This document shows, one piece after another, positions 1-7,644 of a stretch of DNA of 12,231 bases. Under the pieces are notes generated by a model that ran no database searches, was not told where the DNA came from, and saw nothing but the letters and a program-made list of their open reading frames with translations. The position numbers and the translations under genes were made by a program. Within the stretch, counting starts at the first letter, position 1, and each line of letters begins with the position of its first letter. Source of the stretch: Flavobacteriales bacterium UBA979. GTDB taxonomy: Bacteria > Bacteroidota > Bacteroidia > Flavobacteriales_D > Sanyastnellaceae. The stretch lies in contig DBBR01000066.1 in NCBI GenBank assembly GCA_002292325.1, positions 1 to 12,231 on the forward strand, given 5' to 3'.

Positions 1-62
1 CTACCAATTCCACCATCCAGGCAATTGGCCTTGTCACCAAGACCGCGGCAAATTTAGCCTAA
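1..62 (+). CDS. Possible C-terminal end of a convergent gene, cut by the window edge
   Basis: Reading the plus strand from base 3 gives an open frame that encodes TNSTIQAIGLVTKTAANLA and stops with TAA at 60-62, overlapping the last 9 bases of waaA tail to tail. The residue mix and codons (many ACC, ATC, GCC) look protein-like, but 19 codons prove nothing. The minus strand is also open beyond the waaA stop (for example a GTG-started frame reading MTRPIAWMVELV), so a further gene in the waaA operon is an alternative. I recognise no family in either reading. Confidence 0.2.
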   Translation, partial: TNSTIQAIGLVTKTAANLA

Positions 63-1379
63 ATCATCTGAACTCACCGCACGTTGTAAGCGCTTTTCCC
101 AAGCTAGGACAATGCGCTCTGCAGCGCCCCGGTTCGATTGAGCATATGCCTTTGCGCGAGCTCCTGAGTCGTGCACCTCTGAATCCGCATTCCACACTGA
201 ATGCAGTCGACTTACCAATTCTTCCTGGTCGCCACATACCTGCAATCCACCTGCTCGTTGAAGTTCCTCTATTTCCCGAAACCGGCTTACGCGGGGGCCC
301 ACTGCAATGAAAGCACCGTGCGCGGCAGGTTCCAGTGTGTTATGCACACCCGCTCCAAATCCACCACCGACCAACGCCACATCAGCGACAGCATATAACC
401 CGAGCAATTCACCGATGGTATCTACGATCAACACATCCCCGGCTGGAAGTTCTGCCCTCGAGTCCTCCGTTCGGTTTGCGCTCCAAACAATCGGAAGGGC
501 TCCTACCGCCTCCCATTTCGCACACTCCTGAGCCACCGAAGACGCTGTCCATTCATGTGGCACGACCACTGCACATCGTCCAGGAAGCCAGGTTTCTCGC
601 ACAGCCTCGTGTTCCGGGTCCCACGCGCTCCCTGCGACCAAGCATGGTCGATTGCCGACCCAACGTTCCAGGGCTACATCAGATTGGTGCTCATCAACCG
701 CTTGCAAAACGCGATCGAATCGAGGATCCCCCGTTGTTTCTGCAACCAATCCCTCGGCAGAAAGCACGGCCACAGAAGATTCCGTTTGGACTAAAATCAA
801 CGATAAATTCGACCAGGCTCGTCGGTGAAATCCACCCCCCATTCGGAAGGGCCAACGTCCCGGAATGACATGCGCAGCGAACAGTCCTGCAGGCACGTAA
901 CGCCTTTTCAACTCCTCTATCCAAACAGGCCAAACATCGTATTTGGTAAGCAGAACACCTCGAATATTGGATTCATCTGAGGTCCCATGTGCAGCATCCA
1001 GAAATGCCCCAACATGGCCCGGCGTATCAAGAGGCAATGCCGAAACGTGATCAGAATCGCGCCAAGCGGCCATCCCTCTGTTGGCAAATGCATCCCATCC
1101 CGACGGACTGTAAAAGGTCAATAAAAAAGCATCCATTGGATGACGGACTCGCCAGGCTTCCATCACAGGTCGTGCCTGTTCAAACTCACCGACAGAAGCG
1201 CAATGAAACCACATCCAACGTTGGCCGCTTGATAAATTGGCCGTTGCTTGCGTGAGCTTCGAGAGCGCATCGCAACGCATATTCAACCATCCGTTTGCTT
1301 TGCGATGTCCGAGCGCTGCCAGCAACCTAACCGTTGACCCGTAGGCGAGCATCGCCAGAATATGAACCAACCGCACCAT
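54..1379 (-). CDS. waaA: 3-deoxy-D-manno-octulosonic acid (Kdo) transferase WaaA
   Basis: Transfers Kdo from CMP-Kdo to the lipid A precursor at the cytoplasmic face of the inner membrane, an essential early step of LPS core assembly. With the ATG at 1379 it is 441 aa, normal for the family. Residues about 1-24 are hydrophobic, the usual N-terminal membrane anchor. The signature HCASVGE follows, with the probable catalytic base at Glu65. KYDVWP lies near residue 150, GDPRFD near 217, GSAWDPEHE near 250, and GGGFGAGVHNTLEP near 338 forms the C-terminal CMP-Kdo site of a GT-B glycosyltransferase. The ATG shares one base with the upstream stop (TGATG), suggesting translational coupling; a TTG at 1388 is an alternative start. 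How many Kdo residues it adds cannot be read from sequence. Confidence 0.94.
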   Translation of the reverse strand: MVRLVHILAMLAYGSTVRLLAALGHRKANGWLNMRCDALSKLTQATANLSSGQRWMWFHCASVGEFEQARPVMEAWRVRHPMDAFLLTFYSPSGWDAFANRGMAAWRDSDHVSALPLDTPGHVGAFLDAAHGTSDESNIRGVLLTKYDVWPVWIEELKRRYVPAGLFAAHVIPGRWPFRMGGGFHRRAWSNLSLILVQTESSVAVLSAEGLVAETTGDPRFDRVLQAVDEHQSDVALERWVGNRPCLVAGSAWDPEHEAVRETWLPGRCAVVVPHEWTASSVAQECAKWEAVGALPIVWSANRTEDSRAELPAGDVLIVDTIGELLGLYAVADVALVGGGFGAGVHNTLEPAAHGAFIAVGPRVSRFREIEELQRAGGLQVCGDQEELVSRLHSVWNADSEVHDSGARAKAYAQSNRGAAERIVLAWEKRLQRAVSSDDLG

Positions 1380-2167
1380 CAATTCCAATGTTCCGGAGCG
1401 GAGCGCTTATACATGTGGAAAACCCAGCCAAATTGGAAGGATGCAAAACCATCTCGTCGTGGCCCATCGTCCACCAGCTGCGTATCAAAATTCATCGGAC
1501 GCTGGGGCCACGAGCGTGCCTGCCACAACTCCACTCCAGCGAACCAATTGACCAAGCCGTTGTCCGACATGTGCCAGTACCCAATGAATTCACGAACCGC
1601 GATCCCCCACGTCAATCGGTCATAACCCGATAAATAAGGATCGGCCAGTTGCGAAATCGGGTTTTCAGTGTTTTCAAAATGAATCCGGTGATGGACCGAA
1701 CCAACTCCCACCAAGACCAACAGACCGGAATTCGGGTTTCGGCCTGGCAACGAAAACAACTTACCTCCATCCAACGTGAAAAGCCCACTGCGCCCTGATA
1801 AAGTGATCAAGGCGACTTGGCCTTCGTTGTCGATGAGCTGGCCCTCAGGTGTCAACAAATTGGACAGAACACCTGGCTCTTTGAGATCCAACCCAAATGA
1901 AAAATTGGCATTTACGCCAGCGTACCATCCACTGCGAAATTTCACGTGCGCGCCAGCACCGAATACACCGCCACTCCCAAACCTCAATCCCAAATCACCC
2001 GAGCAACTCCCCAGCCCCCCTTGAACATGAATATGCGGCGAGAACAACGCACTGTCTCGGACAGAACGATTTTGAGCAGAAGCCACCTGACTGCCCATAA
2101 ATAGCAGCCAAACAACACCCAAACAACGTAGCAAATCCAATGTACTTCGATGAACAATCCGTCTCAT
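1379..2167 (-). CDS. Uncharacterised secreted outer-membrane beta-barrel-like protein
   Basis: A 262-aa protein starting at the ATG at 2167 (a TTG at 2176 is the alternative). It begins with MRR, then a hydrophobic stretch around residues 11-27 and an ASA|Q signal peptidase I site after Ala31, so it is exported. The mature part has alternating hydrophobic/polar, Gly- and aromatic-rich strands (about residues 66-94, 148-165, 186-218, 239-254), as in a small outer-membrane barrel. A Cys in the mature part (residue 54) is not in lipobox position. The NPNSG (about 144-148) and GYDRLTWG (about 181-188) stretches resemble, from memory, a conserved unnamed Bacteroidota family; no function is known to me. 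It is the first gene of a pair with waaA, overlapping by one base, which links it to LPS or outer-membrane biogenesis by position only. Confidence 0.8.
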   Translation of the reverse strand: MRRIVHRSTLDLLRCLGVVWLLFMGSQVASAQNRSVRDSALFSPHIHVQGGLGSCSGDLGLRFGSGGVFGAGAHVKFRSGWYAGVNANFSFGLDLKEPGVLSNLLTPEGQLIDNEGQVALITLSGRSGLFTLDGGKLFSLPGRNPNSGLLVLVGVGSVHHRIHFENTENPISQLADPYLSGYDRLTWGIAVREFIGYWHMSDNGLVNWFAGVELWQARSWPQRPMNFDTQLVDDGPRRDGFASFQFGWVFHMYKRSAPEHWN

Positions 2168-2234
2168 GCGCCGCAAGTTACCAATGCCGTGTTAGCTTTT
2201 ATGAAACCTTAGCCAATTTCACCCGTTAAGACAG

Positions 2235-2259
2235 ATTAAATTTGATTGAAATTAAATTT
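2235..2259 (+). repeat. 9-bp direct repeat, 16-bp period, in the divergent promoter region
   Basis: ATTAAATTT occurs at 2235-2243 and again at 2251-2259. The first copy contains the putative -7 promoter element and the second lies immediately before the GTG start of the aminotransferase gene. It could be a regulator site or simply AT-rich promoter sequence; no inverted symmetry was seen. Confidence 0.35.
2237..2244 (+). promoter_or_regulatory. Putative Bacteroidota -7 promoter element of the polysaccharide operon
   Basis: TAAATTTG matches the Bacteroidota sigma-ABfr -7 consensus TAnnTTTG exactly. A convincing -33 TTTG is not visible; TTTC at 2217-2220 lies 16 bases upstream and is only a partial match. 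Transcription would begin near 2250, leaving a very short AT-rich leader of roughly 10 bases before the GTG at 2261. No clear promoter for the opposite-strand barrel gene was found in the same gap. Confidence 0.4.
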
Positions 2260-2260
2260 T

Positions 2261-3406
2261 GTGAGCCACACCATCCACATGGTTGACCTTGTTGGTCAAC
2301 ACGCAAAAATCAAAGCGGAATTGGAAGCAGCCATGGGCCGCGTCATGGAAACCGGTGCCTTCGTGAAAGGTCCGGAAGTAAAAGCCTTCTCGGAAGAACT
2401 TGCGGCATTTACAGGTTCCAAGCACGTGATTCCATGTGGGAATGGAACGGATGCCTTGCAAATTGCCATGATGGCATTGGACATTGGACCTGGAGATGAA
2501 GTGATCACCACCGGATTCACCTTCATCTCGACGGTGGAAGTAGTCGCTTTGATGGGCGCCAAACCCGTACTGGTGGACGTACATCCTGAGACATTCACCA
2601 TCGATCCCAAACAAGTGGAGCAAGCCATTACAGCTCGCACCAAAGCCATTGTGCCGGTGCACTTGTTTGGTCAAATGGCCGATATGGATGCTTTAGTGGC
2701 GATTTCACAACGCACCGGCATCCCAATCATCGAGGACAACGCCCAAGCAATTGGTGCGGCTTGGTGCGGATCTGATGGACTTCACGGTCAATCTGGCACC
2801 ATGGGATTGATGGGGACAACGAGCTTTTTTCCTTCCAAAAATCTGGGATGCATGGGGGACGGCGGGGCTGTAACCACTTCCGATGATGCGGTCGCCGCTC
2901 GGTGCCGACAACTTGCCAACCACGGCATGTCACGTCAGTACCACCACGATATCGTGGGGATCAACTCTCGACTCGACGGACTTCAAGCCGCGATTCTTCG
3001 CGTCAAACTCGGGCACCTTCCTTCGTACCTCTCCGCCAGACAACAAGCGGCAGCTCGCTATGACGATTTGCTTTCGGGCATCAACGCTGTGCAAATTCCG
3101 GTCCGTGAATACCGAAGCTCACACGTCTTTCATCAATACACTTTGAAAGTCCATCCGACTCACCGCGACGCCTTGCGCGCGCATCTCAGTGCAGCGGGAG
3201 TCCCGACAGGGGTGTATTACCCGGTTCCCGGTCACGCCCAAAAGGCGTTTGAAGAATTCGAATACGATCAGGAGAAATTCCCTGTTTCAGACGCACTCGC
3301 AGCATCGGTGATTTCCCTTCCGATGCACACGGAATTAACCGAAGAGCAACAGCGCTTCATCGTTGATTCCATTCGTAATTTCGTGAACAAAGACAAGAAT
3401 AAATGA
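2261..3406 (+). CDS. wbpE: DegT/DnrJ/EryC1/StrS-family nucleotide-sugar aminotransferase, WbpE-like
   Basis: PLP-dependent aminotransferase that uses glutamate to aminate a keto-sugar nucleotide. The closest match I recall is WbpE, which converts UDP-3-keto-GlcNAcA to UDP-GlcNAc(3NH2)A. From the GTG at 2261 it is 381 aa. CGNGTDALQ (about 60-68) binds PLP phosphate, EDNAQ (158-162) holds the Asp that pairs with the pyridine nitrogen, SFFPSKNLG holds the Schiff-base Lys193, and HGMSRQYHH plus GINSRLDGLQAAIL are typical of the subfamily. Start choice: orthologues usually have a few residues before MVDL, so GTG 2261 is preferred over ATG 2279; TTG 2246 would fall before the predicted transcription start. 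First gene of the plus-strand operon, with an ATGA overlap to ugd. WbpD- and WbpA-like genes downstream support this substrate, but the family is broad and a 4-keto sugar is possible. Confidence 0.88.
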   Translation: MSHTIHMVDLVGQHAKIKAELEAAMGRVMETGAFVKGPEVKAFSEELAAFTGSKHVIPCGNGTDALQIAMMALDIGPGDEVITTGFTFISTVEVVALMGAKPVLVDVHPETFTIDPKQVEQAITARTKAIVPVHLFGQMADMDALVAISQRTGIPIIEDNAQAIGAAWCGSDGLHGQSGTMGLMGTTSFFPSKNLGCMGDGGAVTTSDDAVAARCRQLANHGMSRQYHHDIVGINSRLDGLQAAILRVKLGHLPSYLSARQQAAARYDDLLSGINAVQIPVREYRSSHVFHQYTLKVHPTHRDALRAHLSAAGVPTGVYYPVPGHAQKAFEEFEYDQEKFPVSDALAASVISLPMHTELTEEQQRFIVDSIRNFVNKDKNK

Positions 3407-4722
3407 AAATAGCTGTCATAGGTACAGGATATGTTGGGTTAGTGACCGGAACGTGTTTTGCAGAAACTGGAAACGACGTCATTTGTGTTGACATAGACCA
3501 AAAGAAAGTGGCTGCCATGCAGGCGGGCCAAATCCCCATTTATGAACCGCATCTTGATGTTTTATTTGAACGAAACATCAACGCAGGGCGATTGACATTC
3601 ACGACGGAATTGGCCGATGCCATTGTTGGTGCAAAACTCATCTTTCTCGCCCTTCCTACGCCTCCCGGCGAGGACGGTTCAGCCGATTTAAGCTACGTCC
3701 TTGGGGTGGCCGATGAGCTGGGTAAGATCATGAAAGACTACAAGGTCGTCATCGATAAAAGCACTGTACCCGTTGGAACGGCTGACAAAGTCCATGCCGC
3801 CATAGCCCAGCATGCAACGGTCGATTTTGATGTGGTATCAAATCCTGAATTTTTACGCGAAGGTTTTGCAGTCGATGACTTCATGAAGCCTGATCGCGTC
3901 GTGATTGGTTGCTCCAGTGCCCGTGCCCAAAACCTCATGGAGGAACTTTACAAACCATTCGTGCGCCAAGGAAACCCCATCCTCTTCATGGATGAAAAAA
4001 GTGCGGAGCTTACGAAGTACGCAGCCAATTCATTTCTCGCTACCAAAATCACCTTCATGAACGAAGTCGCTAACTTCTGTGAACTTGTTGGTGCGGATGT
4101 AGACAAGGTGCGAAGAGGCATGGGAACCGACACGCGCATTGGTTCACGCTTCCTTTTTCCAGGCATCGGATACGGAGGAAGTTGCTTTCCTAAAGATGTT
4201 CAAGCATTGCACAAAAGCGGACAAGAAGCGGACTTTGATTTTGGAATATTGACCAGTGTGATGCGAGCCAATGAAGCTCAGAAAACCATTTTATTCGACC
4301 CTTTGAGGGACTATTTCAGCGGATCGCTTCAAGGAAAACGCATCGCACTCTGGGGATTGGCCTTCAAACCAGAAACCGACGACATCCGCGAAGCTCCCGC
4401 TTTGTACATGATTGAAAAACTCACCGAAGCAGGGGCAACCGTCATCGCATACGACCCGGAGGCCATGGAGAATGTACGCGGCCGTATCGGAGATCGCATC
4501 GCATATGCCGAAGATCACATGGAAGCCCTGGACGGCGCCGATGCTCTCCTGATTTGCACTGAATGGCAAGTCTTCCGCAACCCCAACATGGACGATGTGA
4601 AAAATCGACTGGCGACACCGGTGATCTTTGACGGGAGAAACCTTTACGATTTGGAAACGATGCAAAATCACGGATTCTACTACAAAAGCATTGGAAGATC
4701 AACTATTCACCCAATCAGCTAA
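3403..4722 (+). CDS. ugd: UDP-glucose 6-dehydrogenase
   Basis: Oxidises UDP-glucose to UDP-glucuronate with two NAD+ in the cytoplasm. The 439-aa length is normal. GTGYVG (residues 7-12) is the N-terminal NAD-binding loop, KSTVPVGT (119-126) and NPEFLREG (147-154) are family motifs, and [10 protein letters not shown] carries the catalytic Cys261. A C-terminal Rossmann domain follows ([15 protein letters not shown]), then CTEW. These motifs assign it to the Ugd branch rather than the UDP-HexNAc dehydrogenase branch seen later in the operon. The ATG overlaps the stop of the aminotransferase gene by four bases (ATGA), and its own stop is one base from the next start, so it is firmly in the operon. 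Its product is the substrate of the next gene. Confidence 0.96.
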   Translation: MKIAVIGTGYVGLVTGTCFAETGNDVICVDIDQKKVAAMQAGQIPIYEPHLDVLFERNINAGRLTFTTELADAIVGAKLIFLALPTPPGEDGSADLSYVLGVADELGKIMKDYKVVIDKSTVPVGTADKVHAAIAQHATVDFDVVSNPEFLREGFAVDDFMKPDRVVIGCSSARAQNLMEELYKPFVRQGNPILFMDEKSAELTKYAANSFLATKITFMNEVANFCELVGADVDKVRRGMGTDTRIGSRFLFPGIGYGGSCFPKDVQALHKSGQEADFDFGILTSVMRANEAQKTILFDPLRDYFSGSLQGKRIALWGLAFKPETDDIREAPALYMIEKLTEAGATVIAYDPEAMENVRGRIGDRIAYAEDHMEALDGADALLICTEWQVFRNPNMDDVKNRLATPVIFDGRNLYDLETMQNHGFYYKSIGRSTIHPIS

Positions 4723-4723
4723 T

Positions 4724-5710
4724 ATGGAACGTGTACTCATCACCGGAGCAGCAGGTTTTCTGGGTTCGCATTTATGCGATCGCTTCATCAAAGAGGGCTT
4801 CCAAGTCGAAGCCATGGACAACCTCATCACAGGCGATCTAAAAAACCTCGCCCATTTGATGAACAATCCAAACTTCGCGTTTCACCAACACGACGTGACG
4901 GAACACATCGATTTGCCGGGAGAATTAGATCACATTCTTCATTTTGCCTCGCCGGCGTCTCCCATTGATTACCTCAAAATCCCGATCCAGACATTGAAAG
5001 TGGGGTCCTTGGGGGTGCACAATTGCCTTGGGTTGGCCAAGCACAAAGGCGCCCGCATCACGATCGCCTCCACCAGTGAGATTTATGGAGATCCGGAGGT
5101 TCATCCCCAACATGAAGAATACTTTGGTCATGTCAACACGATCGGTCCACGCGGGGTCTACGATGAAGCCAAACGTTTCCAAGAATCAATCACCATGGCC
5201 TACCATCGGTACCATGGCGTAGAGACGCGCATCGTGCGCATCTTTAACACCTATGGGCCGCGCATGCGACTAAACGATGGCCGGGTGTTACCAGCTTTCA
5301 TCGGCCAAGCTCTGCGAGGCGAGGACCTCACGGTGTTTGGTGACGGATCACAGACGCGTAGCTTTTGTTTCGTAGACGATCTCGTAGAAGGCATCTATCG
5401 GTTGCATCATTCTGACGAAACCCGACCAGTCAATGTGGGCAATCCAGATGAAATCACCATTGGTGATTTTGCAGAGGAAATCATGGCATTGACCGGCACC
5501 GACCAAAAAGTGGTGTACCGCGATTTACCAGAGAACGATCCCAAGCAGCGTCGGCCGGACATCAGCCGAGCAAAAGAAGTGCTTGACTGGACTCCAAAAG
5601 TGGGCCGAGCAGAAGGACTCAAGCTCACCTACGCCTATTTCAAGACGTTATCGCCCGAGGAACTCAACAAATCCGAACACAAGGATTTTGAAGCATTTAA
5701 AAAAGCTTAA
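4724..5710 (+). CDS. uxs: UDP-glucuronate decarboxylase (UDP-xylose synthase)
   Basis: Extended short-chain dehydrogenase/reductase that oxidises UDP-glucuronate at C4, decarboxylates it and reduces the intermediate to UDP-xylose using bound NAD+. From ATG 4724 it is 328 aa. GAAGFLG (8-14) binds NAD, ASTSE gives the catalytic Thr117 and the UXS-type Glu119, YDEAK supplies Tyr146 and Lys150, and GSQTRSF (208-214) includes the conserved Arg212. IFNTYGPRM is typical of the family. The frame is open for 32 codons upstream inside ugd, but ATG 4724 starts exactly where the Rossmann fold begins and lies one base after the ugd stop. Pairing with ugd gives UDP-glucose to UDP-xylose in two steps. RGVYDEAKR replaces the RSCYDEGKR I remember from plant-type UXS, so another 4-keto-pentose product is not fully excluded. 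Confidence 0.9.
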   Translation: MERVLITGAAGFLGSHLCDRFIKEGFQVEAMDNLITGDLKNLAHLMNNPNFAFHQHDVTEHIDLPGELDHILHFASPASPIDYLKIPIQTLKVGSLGVHNCLGLAKHKGARITIASTSEIYGDPEVHPQHEEYFGHVNTIGPRGVYDEAKRFQESITMAYHRYHGVETRIVRIFNTYGPRMRLNDGRVLPAFIGQALRGEDLTVFGDGSQTRSFCFVDDLVEGIYRLHHSDETRPVNVGNPDEITIGDFAEEIMALTGTDQKVVYRDLPENDPKQRRPDISRAKEVLDWTPKVGRAEGLKLTYAYFKTLSPEELNKSEHKDFEAFKKA

Positions 5711-5711
5711 C

Positions 5712-6308
5712 GTGGAATACCAAGCACATGAATCCGCTGTCATTGATGTCGGAGCTGAGATCGGACCCGGATGCAAGATTTGGCATTTCAGCCACATTAT
5801 GCCTGGCGCTGTTTTGGGACCACAGTGCAACATTGGCCAAAATGTTGTAGTCTCGCCGGGGGTGCGCCTCGGGGCCAACGTCAAGGTTCAAAATAACGTG
5901 TCGATTTATGAAGGTGTAACATGCGACGACGATGTTTTCCTCGGACCGAGCTGTGTATTCACCAACGTAACCAATCCGCGCAGTGCCGTGAACCGGAGAG
6001 GGCAATATGCGCGCACCCATGTGGGCCTTGGGGCGAGCATCGGAGCCAACGCAACGATTGTTTGCGGAAATGACATCGGACCCTATGCCTTCATTGGAGC
6101 GGGAGCCGTGGTCACGAAAAACGTCCCTGCTTATGCCCTTGTCGTGGGCAACCCTGCTCAACACGTGGGCTGGATGTCGGAATTCGGCCATCGACTCAAC
6201 TTTGAAAGCAACAGCACACCCAAGGCGACTGCGGTCTGCCCAGAAAGTGGCGATCACTACTCAATTAGTACAAATTCCGAGGGCACGCAGACGGTCGAGA
6301 AAACATAA
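5712..6308 (+). CDS. wbpD: UDP-2-acetamido-3-amino-glucuronate N-acetyltransferase, WbpD-like
   Basis: Left-handed beta-helix acyltransferase that transfers acetyl from acetyl-CoA to the 3-amino group of UDP-GlcNAc(3NH2)A, giving UDP-2,3-diacetamido-glucuronate. The GTG at 5712, one base after the uxs stop, gives 198 aa, close to the roughly 190 aa of WbpD. Hexapeptide repeats run from about residue 12 to 135 ([39 protein letters not shown]). FTNVTNPRS (83-91), the TIVCG turn (116-119) and GWMSEFG (153-159) strongly recall the WbpD/WlbB family. After about residue 164 there is a 34-residue Ser/Thr-rich tail that is less conserved in character. The open frame extends upstream into uxs, but the helix domain begins right at [12 protein letters not shown]. 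The neighbouring aminotransferase and UDP-HexNAc dehydrogenase fit the same pathway. Confidence 0.9.
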   Translation: MEYQAHESAVIDVGAEIGPGCKIWHFSHIMPGAVLGPQCNIGQNVVVSPGVRLGANVKVQNNVSIYEGVTCDDDVFLGPSCVFTNVTNPRSAVNRRGQYARTHVGLGASIGANATIVCGNDIGPYAFIGAGAVVTKNVPAYALVVGNPAQHVGWMSEFGHRLNFESNSTPKATAVCPESGDHYSISTNSEGTQTVEKT

Positions 6309-6323
6309 CTTTAGAAAAGAATT

Positions 6324-6327
6324 GGAG
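6324..6327 (+). promoter_or_regulatory. Shine-Dalgarno-like GGAG deciding the wbpA start
   Basis: GGAG ends eight bases before the ATG at 6336 but only two bases before the in-frame ATG at 6330. Normal spacing therefore favours the second ATG, which also gives the N terminus (MFEKLI..KEA) I expect for this family. No comparably clear site precedes the other genes of this operon. Confidence 0.45.
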
Positions 6328-6335
6328 AAATGGGA

Positions 6336-7631
6336 ATGTTTGAAAAACTGATTGCAAAGGAAGCCACCATGAGCGTGGTTGGACTGGGCTACGTGGGGCT
6401 ACCCATCGCCCTGGCCTTTGCCAAACACGTCAAGGTCATTGGATTCGACATCAATGCAGGACGGGTGGAGATGATGAAAAATCGAATCGATCCTTCCGAA
6501 GAATTGGAGGCCTCAGACTTTGAAGGGTGTGACATCTCGTTCACTGCAGACGCAGAGGACCTCAAAGCCGCTCAATTTCACATTGTAGCCGTGCCCACCC
6601 CCATCAACCCGTCCAATCACCCAGATTTGACCCCACTTTTGAGTGCTTCTCGGACGGTAGCATCCGCCTTGAAGCCTGGTGACTATGTTGTTTATGAGTC
6701 CACCGTTTACCCGGGGTGTACGGAAGAAGATTGCGTGCCCGTGCTGGAAGAAATCAGCGGGTTGAAGTTCAATCAGGACTTCAAAGTGGGTTACAGCCCG
6801 GAACGAATCAACCCCGGTGACAAAGTCAACACCATCGAGACCATTGTCAAAGTGGTCAGTGGTTCTGACGGAGAAAGTGCAGAAGACATTGCTCGCACGT
6901 ATGACCTGGTCGTCAAGGCCGGCACACACAAAGCATCCAGCATCAAGGTCGCTGAAGCTTCTAAAATCATCGAAAACACCCAGCGCGATGTCAACATCGC
7001 TTTGATCAATGAGTTGAGCATCATCTTCGAACGCATTGGAATCAACACCTATGAAGTACTCGAGGCGGCAGGAACCAAATGGAATTTTCTGAAGTTCAGC
7101 CCGGGACTTGTGGGCGGGCACTGCATCGGCATCGACCCCTATTACCTCACCTGGAAATCCGATAAACTCGGCTACAATGCCCGTGTTATCAATTCGGGTC
7201 GCTATGTCAACGATGCCATGGGTGCCCACGTGGGCAAACAAGTCGTTAAGCGCATGCTTGCTCAGGGACGTAACCCCTTGGAATCCCGCGTTTTAGTCAT
7301 GGGGCTCACCTTCAAAGAGGACGTCGCAGACATCAGGAATACCAAGGTTGTAGACGTCATTGGCGAATTGAAGAGTTACAACATCGAAGTCGACATCGTC
7401 GATCCTTTTGCCAGCCCCAAGGAAGTGAATCATGAATACGGATTGACACTCAAAGATGCTCCAGAACCGGGAACCTACGACGCCATCATCTTAGCCGTAG
7501 CGCATGCGCCCTATCGCAGCATGTCGGAAGCTGATTTCACGAAGTTAATGCGTCACGACAACGGCGTATTTGCTGATTTAAAGGGCCTTTTCCGAGGTAA
7601 AATCAATGCGCTCGAATATTGGAGTCTCTAA
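6336..7631 (+). CDS. wbpA: UDP-N-acetylhexosamine 6-dehydrogenase, WbpA/WbpO/TviB type
   Basis: NAD-dependent four-electron oxidation of a UDP-N-acetylhexosamine (UDP-GlcNAc, or UDP-GalNAc in the WbpO/TviB branch) to the uronate. From ATG 6336 it is 431 aa, normal length; ATG 6330 is the alternative. GLGYVG (16-21) binds NAD. VAVPTPI, YESTVYPGCTEED and GYSPERINPGD follow. The HexNAc-branch motif IENTQRDVNIAL sits near 212-223, GLVGGHCIGIDPYYL carries the catalytic Cys263, and GLTFKEDVADIRNTK marks the second Rossmann domain. These motifs separate it from the Ugd in the same operon. The choice between GlcNAc and GalNAc cannot be made by eye; the WbpE- and WbpD-like neighbours argue for UDP-GlcNAc to UDP-GlcNAcA. 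A 27-base gap precedes it, among the longest in the operon. Confidence 0.9.
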   Translation: MFEKLIAKEATMSVVGLGYVGLPIALAFAKHVKVIGFDINAGRVEMMKNRIDPSEELEASDFEGCDISFTADAEDLKAAQFHIVAVPTPINPSNHPDLTPLLSASRTVASALKPGDYVVYESTVYPGCTEEDCVPVLEEISGLKFNQDFKVGYSPERINPGDKVNTIETIVKVVSGSDGESAEDIARTYDLVVKAGTHKASSIKVAEASKIIENTQRDVNIALINELSIIFERIGINTYEVLEAAGTKWNFLKFSPGLVGGHCIGIDPYYLTWKSDKLGYNARVINSGRYVNDAMGAHVGKQVVKRMLAQGRNPLESRVLVMGLTFKEDVADIRNTKVVDVIGELKSYNIEVDIVDPFASPKEVNHEYGLTLKDAPEPGTYDAIILAVAHAPYRSMSEADFTKLMRHDNGVFADLKGLFRGKINALEYWSL

Positions 7632-7644
7632 TCTTTAGAAGTCA

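Noticed and set aside
335..868. A 177-codon plus-strand open frame opposite waaA
   Set aside because: It lies antisense within a clear WaaA gene, is rich in Pro, Arg and His with no recognisable motif, and fits a shadow frame.
4628..4723. N-terminal extension of the uxs frame into ugd
   Set aside because: The extra 32 residues are out-of-frame ugd sequence; the Rossmann fold begins at ATG 4724.
5583..5711. N-terminal extension of the acetyltransferase frame into uxs
   Set aside because: The 43 extra residues are a shifted reading of uxs; the family N terminus begins at GTG 5712 directly after the uxs stop.
5697..6257. A 186-codon minus-strand open frame opposite the acetyltransferase gene
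   Set aside because: The plus strand carries an unmistakable hexapeptide-repeat enzyme; the antisense product has no motif and its openness reflects codon bias.
6513..7241. A 242-codon minus-strand open frame opposite wbpA
   Set aside because: It is fully antisense to a conserved dehydrogenase and shows no domain, promoter or start signal.
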